64,000 nucleotides of DNA from Paraburkholderia tropica (lineage in GTDB: Bacteria > Pseudomonadota > Gammaproteobacteria > Burkholderiales > Burkholderiaceae): NCBI RefSeq assembly GCF_900109265.1, contig NZ_FNZM01000001.1, positions 310,001-374,000 on the forward strand, read 5' to 3'. Below, piece by piece: positions 7,831-17,058 of this stretch. Made by a program: the position numbers and the translations under genes. The notes under the pieces are model-generated. The model did no database searches and was not told the DNA's origin. It was given only the letters and a program-made list of their open reading frames with translations. Position 1 is the stretch's first letter, and the number at the start of each line of letters is the position of its first letter.

Positions 7831-9429
7831 ATGACCGCTGTTACGCAGGACGGCGCCGCCGCGTCGCGTCCGGCGCCGCCGCACGACGACGCGCCGCGCA
7901 AGGACGCGCCCCATACGGAAGCGCCATTGAATCGCGGCATGATCACGCTCTCGATCATGCTGGCGACGCTGATGCAGACGCTCGACAGCACGATCGCCAA
8001 CGTCGCGCTGCCGCATATGCAGGGCACGCTCTCGGCCTCGCAGGACGAGATCACGTGGGTGCTCACGTCGTACATCGTGGCGGCGGCCATCGCCACGCCG
8101 CTCACGGGCTGGCTCGCCGACCGGTACGGCGTGAAGAAGCTGCTGGGCGTGGCGATCGCGGGCTTCACGCTGGCGTCGGCGCTGTGCGGGTTCTCGGAAA
8201 CGCTCGGCGAAATCGTGCTTTCGCGCCTGTTGCAGGGCATTTTCGGCGCGTCGCTCGTGCCGCTTTCGCAGTCGATTCTTCTCGACATCAATCCGCGCGA
8301 GCGCCAGGGCCAGGCCATGGCCGTCTGGGGCATGGGCGTGATGGTCGGGCCGGTGCTCGGGCCCACGCTCGGCGGCTGGCTCACGGACAGCTACAACTGG
8401 CGCTGGGTGTTCTTCATCAACGTGCCGATCGGCGCGTTCGCGCTGTTCGGCGTCTCGACCTTCCTGCCCGCGCGCGAGCCGCTGCGCGAGTCGCGCTTCG
8501 ATCTGTTCGGCTTCGCCACGCTCGCGCTCGCCATCGGCGCATTGCAGGCGATGCTCGACCGCGGCGAGCAACTCGACTGGTTCGGCTCGCTGGAGATCCG
8601 CATCGAGGCGCTGCTCGCGGTGCTGGCGTTCGCGTTCTTCATCGTGCATACGGCGTCGTCCGGGCCGACGACGTTCTTCCGCTACCAGTTGCTCAAGGAC
8701 CGCAATTTCGCCACCGGCACGTTCTTCATTTTCGTGATCGGCGCGGTGCTCTACGCCACGCGCGCGCTGCTGCCGCCGATGCTGCAGAACCTGATGGGCT
8801 ATCCGGTCGCCACCACCGGCCTCGTCACCGCACCGAGCGGCGCGGGCACGATGATCGCCATGCTGATCGCGGGGCGCATGCTCAAGCACGTCGACGCGCG
8901 CGCGATGCTGCTGTTCGGCTTCGTGGTGTCGGCGTATGCGCTCTGGCAGATGATGCAGTACACCATCGTGCTGTCCGCGTCCGATATCGTCTGGCCCGGC
9001 GTGGTGCAGGGCTTCGGTCTCGGCTTCGTGTTCGTGCCGCTGTCGGCGCTCACGTTCTCCACGCTCACGCCGCAACTGCGCGCCGACGGCACGGCCACGT
9101 ACAGCCTGATGCGCAACATCGGCAGCAGTATCGGCATCTCGATCGTGCAGACTTTCGTCACGCGCGGCACGCAGGTCGCGCATTCGGATCTCGCCGCCAA
9201 CATCACGCCGTTCAACCCCGCGGTGCAGCCGATGCTCGAAGCCGGATCGCGCTACGATCTCGCGGTGCTGAACCAGTCGATCACGCAGCAGGCGACCATG
9301 ATTGCGTATCTGAACGACTTCAAGATGATGTTCGTCGCCACGCTGCTGGTGATTCCGCTGCTGGTGTTCATCCGGCCTTCCTCGCACGCCGCGGGCGCCG
9401 CCGAGGCGAACCACGCGGCCATGGACTGA
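7831..9429 (+). CDS. DHA2-family (EmrB/QacA) multidrug efflux MFS transporter, 14 TM helices
   Basis: A 532-residue inner-membrane proton antiporter. After a hydrophilic 35-residue N-tail come DHA2 signatures: LMQTLDSTIANVALP in TM1, GWLADRYGVKKLL (motif A) between TM2 and TM3, and the motif C region GMGVMVGPVLGPTLGGWLTD followed by WRWVFFINVPIG, which is typical of EmrB. Hydrophobic segments fit 14 helices. No EmrA-type membrane fusion protein or TolC homologue adjoins it, so partners must be elsewhere or it works alone. It is transcribed away from the MarR regulator through a promoter overlapped by an operator-like palindrome. Confidence 0.93.
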   Translation: MTAVTQDGAAASRPAPPHDDAPRKDAPHTEAPLNRGMITLSIMLATLMQTLDSTIANVALPHMQGTLSASQDEITWVLTSYIVAAAIATPLTGWLADRYGVKKLLGVAIAGFTLASALCGFSETLGEIVLSRLLQGIFGASLVPLSQSILLDINPRERQGQAMAVWGMGVMVGPVLGPTLGGWLTDSYNWRWVFFINVPIGAFALFGVSTFLPAREPLRESRFDLFGFATLALAIGALQAMLDRGEQLDWFGSLEIRIEALLAVLAFAFFIVHTASSGPTTFFRYQLLKDRNFATGTFFIFVIGAVLYATRALLPPMLQNLMGYPVATTGLVTAPSGAGTMIAMLIAGRMLKHVDARAMLLFGFVVSAYALWQMMQYTIVLSASDIVWPGVVQGFGLGFVFVPLSALTFSTLTPQLRADGTATYSLMRNIGSSIGISIVQTFVTRGTQVAHSDLAANITPFNPAVQPMLEAGSRYDLAVLNQSITQQATMIAYLNDFKMMFVATLLVIPLLVFIRPSSHAAGAAEANHAAMD

Positions 9430-9545
9430 GACGGATTTGCCGATGCACTGAACCCGTCTCGCCGCTTCTTTTCCTGTTTCACCCCGTCGTGCGCGCGGCC
9501 CGGTCCGCGCGCGATGCTTTTTGCCGCTCCATTTAGCGAACTCCG

Positions 9546-10487
9546 ATGCTCTCCGCTGTTTCCATCCTGCTGCCCGTCTTTGGCCTCATCTTCGCGGGCT
9601 TCGCCTGCCGCCGCTTCGGCGTGCTCGGCCCCGCCGCCGCCTCCGAACTGAACCGCTTCGTCGTCTGGCTTGCGCTGCCCGCGCTGCTGTTCGACATCCT
9701 CGCGCACGCCACCTGGCATGAACTCTTCCAGCCGGGGTTCGTGGCCGCGTTCGGCATCGCGGGCCTCGCGGTGTTCGTGGGCGTGGTCGCGGTGCGCCTG
9801 TTCCTCGGCCGCCCGCTCGCCGATGCGAGTATCGACGGCCTCGCCGCCGCCTATCCGAACACCGGTTACGTGGGCTTTCCGCTCTGCATGATCGCGTTCG
9901 GGCCGTCGAGCCTCACGCCCACTACCATCGCGACGATCCTCGTGGTGTGCGTGCTGTTCGCCATCGCCATCGTGCTGATCGAAACGGGGCTGCAAAGCGA
10001 GCGCCGCCCGCACCGTCTGCTGATCAAGGTGGTGCGCTCGCTCATGCGCAATCCGCTGCTGGTCGCGCCCGCGCTGGGCGCGCTGATGTCCGGCCTGCAC
10101 GTGACGATGCCCGCGAGCGCCGAAACCTTCCTCAAGCTGCTCGGCGGCGCGGCGAGCCCGTGTGCGCTGGTGAGCCTCGGCCTGTTCCTTGCCGAGCGCC
10201 GCGCGAAAAGCGACGCGCCGAAGGAGTCGTCGTGGTGGCTCACGCTCTCGAAGCTGGTGGCGCAGCCCGCGCTCACGTGGCTGCTCGCCGACCGCGTGTT
10301 CGGCCTTTCGCCGCAACTGGTGGAGACGGCCGTGCTGCTCGCCGCGCTGCCGACCGGCACGGGTCCGTTCATGCTCGCGGAGTATTACAAGCGCGAGGCG
10401 CACGTGACCGGGCGCACGATCCTGCATTCGACGCTCGGCTCGCTCGTCACGCTCACGCTGATCCTGCTGCATCTGCATCACGGCTGA
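9546..10487 (+). CDS. AEC (auxin efflux carrier) family transporter
   Basis: A 313-residue membrane protein with about ten hydrophobic segments in two halves. The family N-terminus (PVFGLIFAGFACRRFGVL, then LNRFVVWLALPALLF) and the AAYPNTGYVGFP crossing motif at about residues 101-112 identify the AEC family (MdcF/YfdV-like). These carry organic acids or other metabolites; the substrate cannot be read here. It lies 116 bp after the efflux pump on the same strand and could be cotranscribed, but no functional link is evident. Confidence 0.9.
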   Translation: MLSAVSILLPVFGLIFAGFACRRFGVLGPAAASELNRFVVWLALPALLFDILAHATWHELFQPGFVAAFGIAGLAVFVGVVAVRLFLGRPLADASIDGLAAAYPNTGYVGFPLCMIAFGPSSLTPTTIATILVVCVLFAIAIVLIETGLQSERRPHRLLIKVVRSLMRNPLLVAPALGALMSGLHVTMPASAETFLKLLGGAASPCALVSLGLFLAERRAKSDAPKESSWWLTLSKLVAQPALTWLLADRVFGLSPQLVETAVLLAALPTGTGPFMLAEYYKREAHVTGRTILHSTLGSLVTLTLILLHLHHG

Positions 10488-10572
10488 CGGTCGCGCTCCG
10501 GGACGATTCAGCCTGCGAATGCGGCACGCGGTTTGCTGACCGATAGCCGTCAGCATCGATCAGGAGATGACG

Positions 10573-10764
10573 ATGAAGCGGCTTTCTCGCAGCGGCGCGG
10601 CGCTCGCGCTCCTCGTTCTCATGGCGCTCGGCAGCAGCGCCTGCACGCTCGGCGGCGCGGCCGCGGGCGGCTATGTCGGCAACAAGGCGACGAACGGCAG
10701 TGCCGTCGGCACGGTCGGCGGTGCGGTCGCGGGCGGCGTGATCGGGCACGAACTCGGCAAGTAG
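10573..10764 (+). CDS. Small glycine-zipper lipoprotein (OsmB-like)
   Basis: A 63-residue protein. An N-terminal signal segment (MKRLSRSGAALALLVLMAL) leads to a lipobox-like GSSAC. It is followed by a Gly/Ala-rich hairpin (GGAAAGGYVGNKATNG, then GGAVAGGVIGHELGK), the glycine-zipper 2TM pattern of OsmB/SlyB-type envelope proteins. The start is the second of two in-frame ATGs: AGGAG at 10562-10566 abuts the first ATG (10567) but is 6 nt from the ATG at 10573. The function is probably envelope stress related; the exact role is unknown. Confidence 0.75.
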   Translation: MKRLSRSGAALALLVLMALGSSACTLGGAAAGGYVGNKATNGSAVGTVGGAVAGGVIGHELGK

Positions 10765-11076
10765 TCACGCGGCCCCGCGCACCGTGAACGCACGCTAGAA
10801 CGCGCCGTGCGTTCGCCGTGCGTTCGCCGTCGCTCGCGGCGTTCCGCGCTACGCCGGACAAAATTGGGATGAATTGATTTAAGGCAGGAAGTCGCGTAAT
10901 GCACGCGATTCCTGACCTGAATCGCTCTGTTTTCCTTCTTCGTCAGACTATTCTTCCTACCTGTTCGAAGCCGTAATCCGACGGTTTCGCACAGGCGGCG
11001 AGGCGTCGCGCCGACGCGTCTCGCCAGGTTGTCATCGCAGCCCACACGGCTGCATCACACCTGTTCGGGAGAGCGC
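10765..11076. other. Intergenic region with the adiC leader
   Basis: About 310 bp without a gene. It holds an 11-bp tandem duplication (CCGTGCGTTCG at 10805-10815 and 10816-10826) and a bulged inverted repeat at 10885-10914. A GGGAGAG Shine-Dalgarno lies just before the adiC ATG. The adiCA promoter should lie here; no clear -35/-10 pair is visible. Confidence 0.6.
10885..10914. repeat. Bulged 12-bp inverted repeat upstream of adiC
   Basis: CAGGAA-g-TCGCGT, spacer AATGC, ACGCGATTCCTG: 12 paired bases with one bulged G, about 160 bp upstream of the adiC start. It may be an operator or an RNA hairpin in a long 5' leader. No protein can be assigned. Confidence 0.5.
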
Positions 11077-12699
11077 ATGTCTGATGCGACACCTTCCGGC
11101 ACCGCCCTTACACAGGGCGGCGCCGCGAGCGGTAATGAGCGCGATGCGGAGGGCAAAGGGGCGCCGAAAATCGGCGTCGTGGCCGCCACGCTCATGGTGG
11201 CCGGCAACATGATGGGCTCGGGCGTCTTCATGCTGCCCGCCAATCTCGCCGCCACGGGCGGCATTTCCATTTTCGGCTGGCTGATCACGGTGGTGGGCGC
11301 GGTGTCGCTCGGGCTCGTGTTCGCCAAACTGGCCGCCATCGAGCCGCTCGCGGGCGGCCCCTACGCCTACGCGCGCAAATCGTTCGGCAACTACGTCGGC
11401 TACCAGACCAACCTGATCTACTGGCTTGCCAACGTGCTCGGCAACACCGGGCTCGCGGTCGCGGGCCTCGGCTATCTCACGCACTTTTTTCCTTCGCTGC
11501 GCGACCCGCTCACGTTCGCCGCCGCGCAGATCTTCGTGATCTGGCTGCTGACCTACGCGAACATTCTCGGCCCGCAGGTGGTCGCGCGCGTGCAGTCGGT
11601 CACGACGATCATCGCGCTCATTCCGATCGTCGGCATGGCGGTGTTCGGCTGGTTCTGGTTCAGCGGCGCGGTCTACATGTCGGGCTGGAACGTGAGCGGC
11701 GGCAACGCGTTCAGCGCGATCGGCTCGACGCTGAACTTCACGCTGTGGGCGTTCATCGGCGTGGAAAGCGCCTCGGTGTCCACGGCCGTGGTGGCCAATC
11801 CGCAGCGCAACGTGCCGATCGCGACCGTGGGCGGCGTGGTGATCGCGGCCGTGTGCTACGTGCTCAGCTCGACCGTCATCATGGGGATGATCCCGAACAA
11901 GGCGCTGATCGCCTCGAACGCGCCGTTCGCGGACGCCGCACGCGTCGCGCTCGGCAGCACGGCGGCGAACGCGGTCGCGCTGTGCGCGGCGCTCGGCTGC
12001 CTCGGCTCGCTCGGCGGCTGGACGCTGCTGGTCGGCCAGACCGCGAAAGCGGCCGCCGACGACGGTCTGTTCGGCAACGTCTTCGCCCGCGTGAATGCGA
12101 AGAACGTGCCGTCGGCGGGGCTTGCCATCGTCGCGACGATCATGACCGTGCAGGTGCTCGCGACCATGTCGCCGAACGCGAGCGAGCAGTTCGGCAAGAT
12201 CGCGTCGATCGCCGTGATCATGACGCTGCTGCCGTACATCTATTCGTGCATCGCGATCAAGGTGCTCGGCTACGGGAAGATGTCGCCGCATCAGTTCTCG
12301 TTCTACACGGTCGTCGGGCTGATCGGCGCGGTCTACGCGCTCTGGGCGATGGTCGGCTCGGACGGCCAGCAGACGCGCTGGTCGCTGATCTTCGTGATCG
12401 CGACGGTGGTGTTCTACGAGTTGTCGGTGAATCGCCAGCGCGAGATCACTGAAAAGCATCTGCATCCCGGCGGGCGCGTGCCCGGCTGGGTGCGTTACAT
12501 GTCGTTCGGCGTCGCCGTGGTGGCGCTCGTCGCGACCTTCTGGATGTCGGTGGGCCGCGATCGCGGCCTCACGCTGCGGCCGCGCGTGCCGCTGCCGGGC
12601 GTCGCGAGCGCGCCGGTGGCGACGGTTGCGCCAGCCGCGTCGCCGACGCCGTCCGCCACGCCCGCCACGCCTTCCACGAACTCGGAGAATGCTTCATGA
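11077..12699 (+). CDS. adiC: Arginine/agmatine antiporter (APC superfamily)
   Basis: A 540-residue inner-membrane exchanger with 12 predicted TM helices. It follows E. coli AdiC closely: TLMVAGNMMGSGVFMLPANLAATGGI in TM1, the IGVESASV stretch of TM6, and LGSLGGWTLLVGQTAKAAADDGLF with the substrate-gating Trp. AdiC imports arginine in exchange for agmatine, exporting one proton equivalent. Compared with E. coli it has about 25 extra N-terminal residues and an Ala/Pro/Thr-rich C-tail of about 35 residues. The ATG at 11077 follows GGGAGAG. Its stop overlaps the adiA start by 4 bp (ATGA), implying translational coupling. Confidence 0.93.
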   Translation: MSDATPSGTALTQGGAASGNERDAEGKGAPKIGVVAATLMVAGNMMGSGVFMLPANLAATGGISIFGWLITVVGAVSLGLVFAKLAAIEPLAGGPYAYARKSFGNYVGYQTNLIYWLANVLGNTGLAVAGLGYLTHFFPSLRDPLTFAAAQIFVIWLLTYANILGPQVVARVQSVTTIIALIPIVGMAVFGWFWFSGAVYMSGWNVSGGNAFSAIGSTLNFTLWAFIGVESASVSTAVVANPQRNVPIATVGGVVIAAVCYVLSSTVIMGMIPNKALIASNAPFADAARVALGSTAANAVALCAALGCLGSLGGWTLLVGQTAKAAADDGLFGNVFARVNAKNVPSAGLAIVATIMTVQVLATMSPNASEQFGKIASIAVIMTLLPYIYSCIAIKVLGYGKMSPHQFSFYTVVGLIGAVYALWAMVGSDGQQTRWSLIFVIATVVFYELSVNRQREITEKHLHPGGRVPGWVRYMSFGVAVVALVATFWMSVGRDRGLTLRPRVPLPGVASAPVATVAPAASPTPSATPATPSTNSENAS

Positions 12700-15056
12700 G
12701 CACTGTGACCCCGCTACACGCGTCGCGCCGCCTCGGCATGCGCGCGCTCTTCGTCCATCCGCAGATCGAGGCCGCCACGGCCAACGGCCGCGCCGCGCGC
12801 GCGCTGATCGAGGAACTGCGCGAGCGTCTCGTCGACGTGGTGACGGCCGCGAGCGCCGACGACGCCGTCGCCGTGATCGGCGCCGATCCGGGCGTGCAGT
12901 GTCTGCTGCTCGACTGGGAACTCGGCACGGCCGCCGGTGACGCCGACGCCGGTTCGCACGCCAGCGCGCACGCCGCCGCGCGCACGGTGCTCGACGCGCT
13001 GCGCGCGCGCAACGCGACGCTGCCCGTGTTCCTGCTCGCGGATCGCACGAGCGCGGCCGGCGTGCCCGTCGAAGCGATGCGCCAGGCCGACGACTTCATC
13101 TGGATGCTCGAGGACACCACGTCGTTCATCGGCGGGCGCGTCGTCGCGGCCATCGAGCGTTACCGCGAAACCGTGCTGCCGCCGATGTTCGGCGCGCTCG
13201 CGCGCTTCTCGCGCGTCTATGAATATTCGTGGCACACGCCCGGCCACACGGGCGGCACGGCCTTCCTCAAGTCGACGGTCGGGCGCGCGTTCTTCGAGTT
13301 CTTCGGCGAGCAGTTGTTTCGCTCCGACCTGTCGATCTCGGTGGGCGAACTGGGTTCGCTGCTCGATCACAGCGGGCCGATCGGCGCGAGCGAGAAGTAC
13401 GCCGCGCGCGTGTTCGGCGCGCATCGCAGCTATCACGTGACCAACGGCTCGTCGACCTCGAACCGCGTGATCGTGATGGCGAGCGTGACGCGCAACGAAG
13501 TCGCGCTGTGCGACCGCAACTGCCACAAGTCCGTCGAGCACGCGATGACGCTCGCGGGCGCGATTCCCACGTATCTCGTGCCGTCGCGCAACCGTTACGG
13601 CATCATCGGGCCGATCATGCCCGAGCGGCTCACGAAAGCGGCGATACGGCTCGCCATCGAGCAGAATCCGCTGGTGAAGGGGCGCCCCGAGGTGAAGCCG
13701 AAGCCGGTGCACGCGCTCATCACCAACTCGACTTACGACGGCCTCTGCTACAACGTCGCGCGCGTGGAAGCGCTGCTCGGCGAGAGCGTGGACCGCCTGC
13801 ATTTCGACGAAGCGTGGTACGGCTACGCGCGTTTCAATCCGCTTTATCGCGAGCGCTACGCGATGCACGGCGACCCCGCCGAGCACGACGCGAGCCGCCC
13901 GACCGTGTTCGCCACGCAATCGACGCACAAGCTGCTCGCCGCGCTCTCGCAGGCCTCGTTCATTCACGTGCGCAACGGGCGCAGCGCGATTGGCCACGCG
14001 CGCTTCAACGAGTCGTTCATGATGCACGCGTCGACCTCGCCGCAATACGCGATCATCGCGTCGAACGACGTGAGCGCCGCGATGATGGACGGCCCCGGCG
14101 GCATCGCGCTGACGACCGACGCGATGCGCGAGGCGATCGGCTTTCGTCAGATGCTCGCGCGTCTCGCCGCCGGTTTCGACGATCGCGACGACTGGTTCTT
14201 CCACGTCTGGCAGCCCGGCTCCGTGGTGGACCGGCAGAGCGCGCGCCGCTACGCCTTTCACGACGCGCCCGAAGCGCTGCTGTTGCAGGACCCGTCGTGC
14301 TGGGTGCTGCATCCGGAGGACGACTGGCACGGTTTCGGCCGCATCGAGGACGGCTACTGCATGCTCGATCCGATCAAGGTGTCGATCGTGACGCCGGGCG
14401 TGGCGCCGCACGGCGGGCTGTTGCCGGTGGGCATTCCGGCCAGCGTGGTGACGGCGTATCTGGATCGCCAGGGCGTGGTGGTCGAAAAGACCGCGGACTT
14501 CACGATCCTGTTCCTGTTTTCGATCGGCGTGACCAAAGGCAAGTGGGGCACGCTTGTGAACACGCTGCTTGATTTCAAGCGCGACTACGACGCGAACGCG
14601 CCGCTCGAACACGTGCTGCCCGAACTTGTCGAACAGCATCCGCAGCGCTATGCGGGCATCGGGCTGCGCGAACTGTGCGACCGCATGTTCGCGGCGATGC
14701 GCGATCTGCGCACGACCGAGCTGCTCGCGCAGGCGTTTTCCACGCTGCCGCATCCCGATTGCAGTCCCGCCGAAGCGTACGAGCGGCTCGTCCACAACGA
14801 CATCGAAACGCTCGAACTCGCGCGCATGGAAGGACGCACGGTGGCGACCGGCGTGGTGCCGTATCCGCCCGGCATTCCGCTGCTGATGCCCGGCGAAAAT
14901 GCCGGCGACGGCGATGGGCCGTTCCTCGGCTATCTGAAGGCGCTCGAAGCGTTCGACCGGCGGTTTCCGGGCTTCGCGCACGATACGCACGGCGTGGAAG
15001 CCGAAGACGGCGTGTACCGTATCGCGTGTCTGAAGAAGGGCGCGCCGGACGCTTGA
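12696..15056 (+). CDS. adiA: Biodegradative arginine decarboxylase (PLP, class I Orn/Lys/Arg decarboxylase)
   Basis: A 786-residue enzyme converting arginine to agmatine and CO2 while consuming a cytoplasmic proton. Order of domains: N-terminal wing (about 1-155, CheY-like), PLP core (about 175-480) with the PLP lysine Lys412 in STHK and Asp371 in HFDEAWYGYARFNP, then the C-terminal domain. Long stretches match E. coli AdiA, for example NRYGIIGPI and TKGKWGTLVNTLL. It is slightly longer than AdiA (about 755 residues) because of inserts in the wing. It is coupled to adiC by an ATGA overlap. Biosynthetic SpeA is a different fold, so this is the acid-type enzyme. Confidence 0.95.
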   Translation: MSTVTPLHASRRLGMRALFVHPQIEAATANGRAARALIEELRERLVDVVTAASADDAVAVIGADPGVQCLLLDWELGTAAGDADAGSHASAHAAARTVLDALRARNATLPVFLLADRTSAAGVPVEAMRQADDFIWMLEDTTSFIGGRVVAAIERYRETVLPPMFGALARFSRVYEYSWHTPGHTGGTAFLKSTVGRAFFEFFGEQLFRSDLSISVGELGSLLDHSGPIGASEKYAARVFGAHRSYHVTNGSSTSNRVIVMASVTRNEVALCDRNCHKSVEHAMTLAGAIPTYLVPSRNRYGIIGPIMPERLTKAAIRLAIEQNPLVKGRPEVKPKPVHALITNSTYDGLCYNVARVEALLGESVDRLHFDEAWYGYARFNPLYRERYAMHGDPAEHDASRPTVFATQSTHKLLAALSQASFIHVRNGRSAIGHARFNESFMMHASTSPQYAIIASNDVSAAMMDGPGGIALTTDAMREAIGFRQMLARLAAGFDDRDDWFFHVWQPGSVVDRQSARRYAFHDAPEALLLQDPSCWVLHPEDDWHGFGRIEDGYCMLDPIKVSIVTPGVAPHGGLLPVGIPASVVTAYLDRQGVVVEKTADFTILFLFSIGVTKGKWGTLVNTLLDFKRDYDANAPLEHVLPELVEQHPQRYAGIGLRELCDRMFAAMRDLRTTELLAQAFSTLPHPDCSPAEAYERLVHNDIETLELARMEGRTVATGVVPYPPGIPLLMPGENAGDGDGPFLGYLKALEAFDRRFPGFAHDTHGVEAEDGVYRIACLKKGAPDA

Positions 15057-15084
15057 GGGCGCTTGCGTTGCACCTTCGTCGAGC

Positions 15085-15113
15085 AAAAAACGGGCCGATC
15101 GCGAGATCGGCCC
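15085..15113 (-). terminator. Bidirectional intrinsic terminator between adiA and the ABC permease operon
   Basis: GGGCCGATC-GCGA-GATCGGCCC is a 9-bp perfect stem with a 4-nt loop. It is flanked by A6 on the left (a U6 tract for leftward transcripts, the better direction) and by TGGTGTTTTG on the right. It serves the convergent adiA and sugar-permease transcripts. Confidence 0.85.
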
Positions 15114-15157
15114 ATGGTGTTTTGTTGAGCGAGCGCGGCGAACGACGCCCGGCCAGC

Positions 15158-16003
15158 CTATTTGACCGCGCCGAGCGCGAGCCCCTTCACCATATAACGC
15201 TGAAGCCACGCGAACACCACCGACACCGGCAGCGTCGCCGCGAGCGTGGCGGCCATCACCAGTTCCCATTCGACCGTGTACTTGCCCGCGACCATGTCCG
15301 TGACCTGCACGGTCAGCGTCTTGTTCTCGGGCGAGCGGATCAGCGTGTAGACCACGGCGAACTCGTTCCACGCGCTGATGAACGTGAAGATCGCCGTGAC
15401 CACCACCGCCGGAATCGCGAGCGGCAGGAACACGCGGAACACCGCGCCCGTGCGGCTCGATCCTTCGAGCCACGCCGATTCTTCGAGATCGCGCGGCACG
15501 GTCTGGAAATACGACGACAGCATCCACACCGCGAAGGCGATATTGAACGCCGCATACGAGACGATCACGCCGAGCTTCGAATCGACGAGATTGCCGTCGC
15601 CGTACGGAATCATTGCGGCGAGGCGGAACAGGCCCACCACCAGCAGGATCGGCGAGAGCATCTGCGTGACCAGCAGGAACTGGCGATACGCGCCGCGTCC
15701 GCGAAACGGAAAGCGCGCGAGCGCGTAGGCGGCGGGCAGGCTCACCGCGAGCGCGAGCGCCGTGGAGAGGAACGAGATCACGATGCTGTTGCGCAGCGCG
15801 ACGCCGAAGTTCGCGGCCTGCCACATATCGACGTAATTTTCCCAGCGCCAATGCTGCGGCAACCAGCGCGCCGGGTAGACGAATACTTCGTTGGCGGGCT
15901 TGAACGACGTAAAGAACATCACCGCGAACGGGAACAGCACGGCGACCACCAGCGGCGAAAGCGCGAGCCAGCACCAGAGCGAGCGTTTGAGCTTGCGGTT
16001 CAT
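15158..16003 (-). CDS. Carbohydrate ABC transporter permease, MalG type
   Basis: A 281-residue permease with six predicted TM helices. The EAA loop that contacts the ATPase is EESAWLEGSSRTGAVFRVFLPLAIP (about 185-210). Family features also include FTSFKPANEVF after TM1 and SAWNEFAVVYTLI near the C-terminus. Its ATG overlaps the stop of the upstream MalF-type permease by 4 bp. With the binding protein and the divergently encoded ATPase it forms a CUT1-type importer for a sugar or polyol; the substrate is unknown. Confidence 0.92.
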   Translation of the reverse strand: MNRKLKRSLWCWLALSPLVVAVLFPFAVMFFTSFKPANEVFVYPARWLPQHWRWENYVDMWQAANFGVALRNSIVISFLSTALALAVSLPAAYALARFPFRGRGAYRQFLLVTQMLSPILLVVGLFRLAAMIPYGDGNLVDSKLGVIVSYAAFNIAFAVWMLSSYFQTVPRDLEESAWLEGSSRTGAVFRVFLPLAIPAVVVTAIFTFISAWNEFAVVYTLIRSPENKTLTVQVTDMVAGKYTVEWELVMAATLAATLPVSVVFAWLQRYMVKGLALGAVK

Positions 16004-17004
16004 GCGAGGTCTCCTTGCGCGCCGCCGCGTTTGGCCTGCACGCGCAGATACGCCACCGAAAACGCGAACAGGATCACGAGCATGATGAGCGACACCGCCG
16101 CCGCTTCGCCCGGACGCCCGAGCCGGAAGCCGAGTTCGTAGAGATAGGTGACGAGGATGTGCGTGCTGTCGTCGGGACCGCCTTGCGTCATCACCCAGAT
16201 GATCGGAAACGAATTGAACACGTAGATCACGTTGAGCAGGATCGCCATGTTGATGAAGGGCTTGAGCAGCGGCAGCGTGAGCAGGCGGAACTGCTGCCAG
16301 GCGCTCGCGCCGTCGATGCGCGCGGCTTCGTAGATGTCGCCCGGAACCGACGACAAGCCGCCGAGAAAGATCGTGGTGGTGAACGGAATCGACACCAGAA
16401 TGCCGACGGCGATTTCCACCGGAAACGCGTACTCGGGCGTGGCGAGCCAGTGAATCGGCCCGGCGATCAGGCCGAGCTTTTGCAGCGTGACGTTGACCAT
16501 GCCGTAGTCGTCGTTGAAGGCCCAGCGCCACACCACGGCGGTCATGGTGAGCGACACCGACCACGGCAGCATGACGATCGTGCGCGCGATGCCGCGCCCG
16601 TAGAAGTCCTGATTCAGCACGAGCGCGACCGGCACGGAGATCGCCACCGTGCCCACCACGACGCAGAAGGTCCAGATGATGGTGTTTTTCAGCGCGGTCA
16701 GGAACACGGGGTCGCCGAACACGTTGAGGAAGTTCTGCAAGCCGCTGAAGTCGCGGATCTGGCCGAAGCGCGACACGTCGTGCAGCGACTGCCAGACGAT
16801 ATTGAAGATCGGATAGCTGATGATGAACAGCGCGAGCGCGAGGCTCGGCACGATCAGCAGCCAGGGCGCGCGGGGCGCGGAAACGTTGCGGGCGGCGCGG
16901 TCGGGGCGGCTCATGCTGGGGCTTTGGCGTGCGCGTGTGGGGTCGGGGGCAGCGCCGTCCGCCGGAGCGGCTGGCGGTGTCGGCTTCAGGGGACCCGTGG
17001 TCAT
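16000..17004 (-). CDS. Carbohydrate ABC transporter permease, MalF type
   Basis: A 334-residue inner-membrane permease with six TM helices after a 45-residue hydrophilic, Pro-rich N-tail. The EAA loop is EAARIDGASAWQQFRLLTLPLL. Two starts are possible: ATG 17004 (used here) or ATG 16914 (MSRPDRAARN), which would remove a low-complexity tail; neither has a strong Shine-Dalgarno. Its stop overlaps the MalG start (ATGA). A very strong hairpin and a 10-bp tandem repeat lie between it and the upstream binding-protein gene. Confidence 0.88.
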   Translation of the reverse strand: MTTGPLKPTPPAAPADGAAPDPTRARQSPSMSRPDRAARNVSAPRAPWLLIVPSLALALFIISYPIFNIVWQSLHDVSRFGQIRDFSGLQNFLNVFGDPVFLTALKNTIIWTFCVVVGTVAISVPVALVLNQDFYGRGIARTIVMLPWSVSLTMTAVVWRWAFNDDYGMVNVTLQKLGLIAGPIHWLATPEYAFPVEIAVGILVSIPFTTTIFLGGLSSVPGDIYEAARIDGASAWQQFRLLTLPLLKPFINMAILLNVIYVFNSFPIIWVMTQGGPDDSTHILVTYLYELGFRLGRPGEAAAVSLIMLVILFAFSVAYLRVQAKRGGAQGDLA

Positions 17005-17058
17005 GTCGTGAGGCGTCCGGTCGGTCGATGAAACAGCGTGAAGCAGGATGACGCAAGC

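Noticed and set aside
7008..9536. An 842-codon plus-strand frame spanning speB, marR and the efflux pump
   Set aside because: It runs through three well-supported genes in another frame and has no recognisable domain.
12714..15974. A 1086-codon open frame on the minus strand opposite adiA
   Set aside because: It is a shadow of GC-rich codon usage in adiA. The translation is His/Arg-rich without any domain, and adiA matches a known enzyme along its full length.
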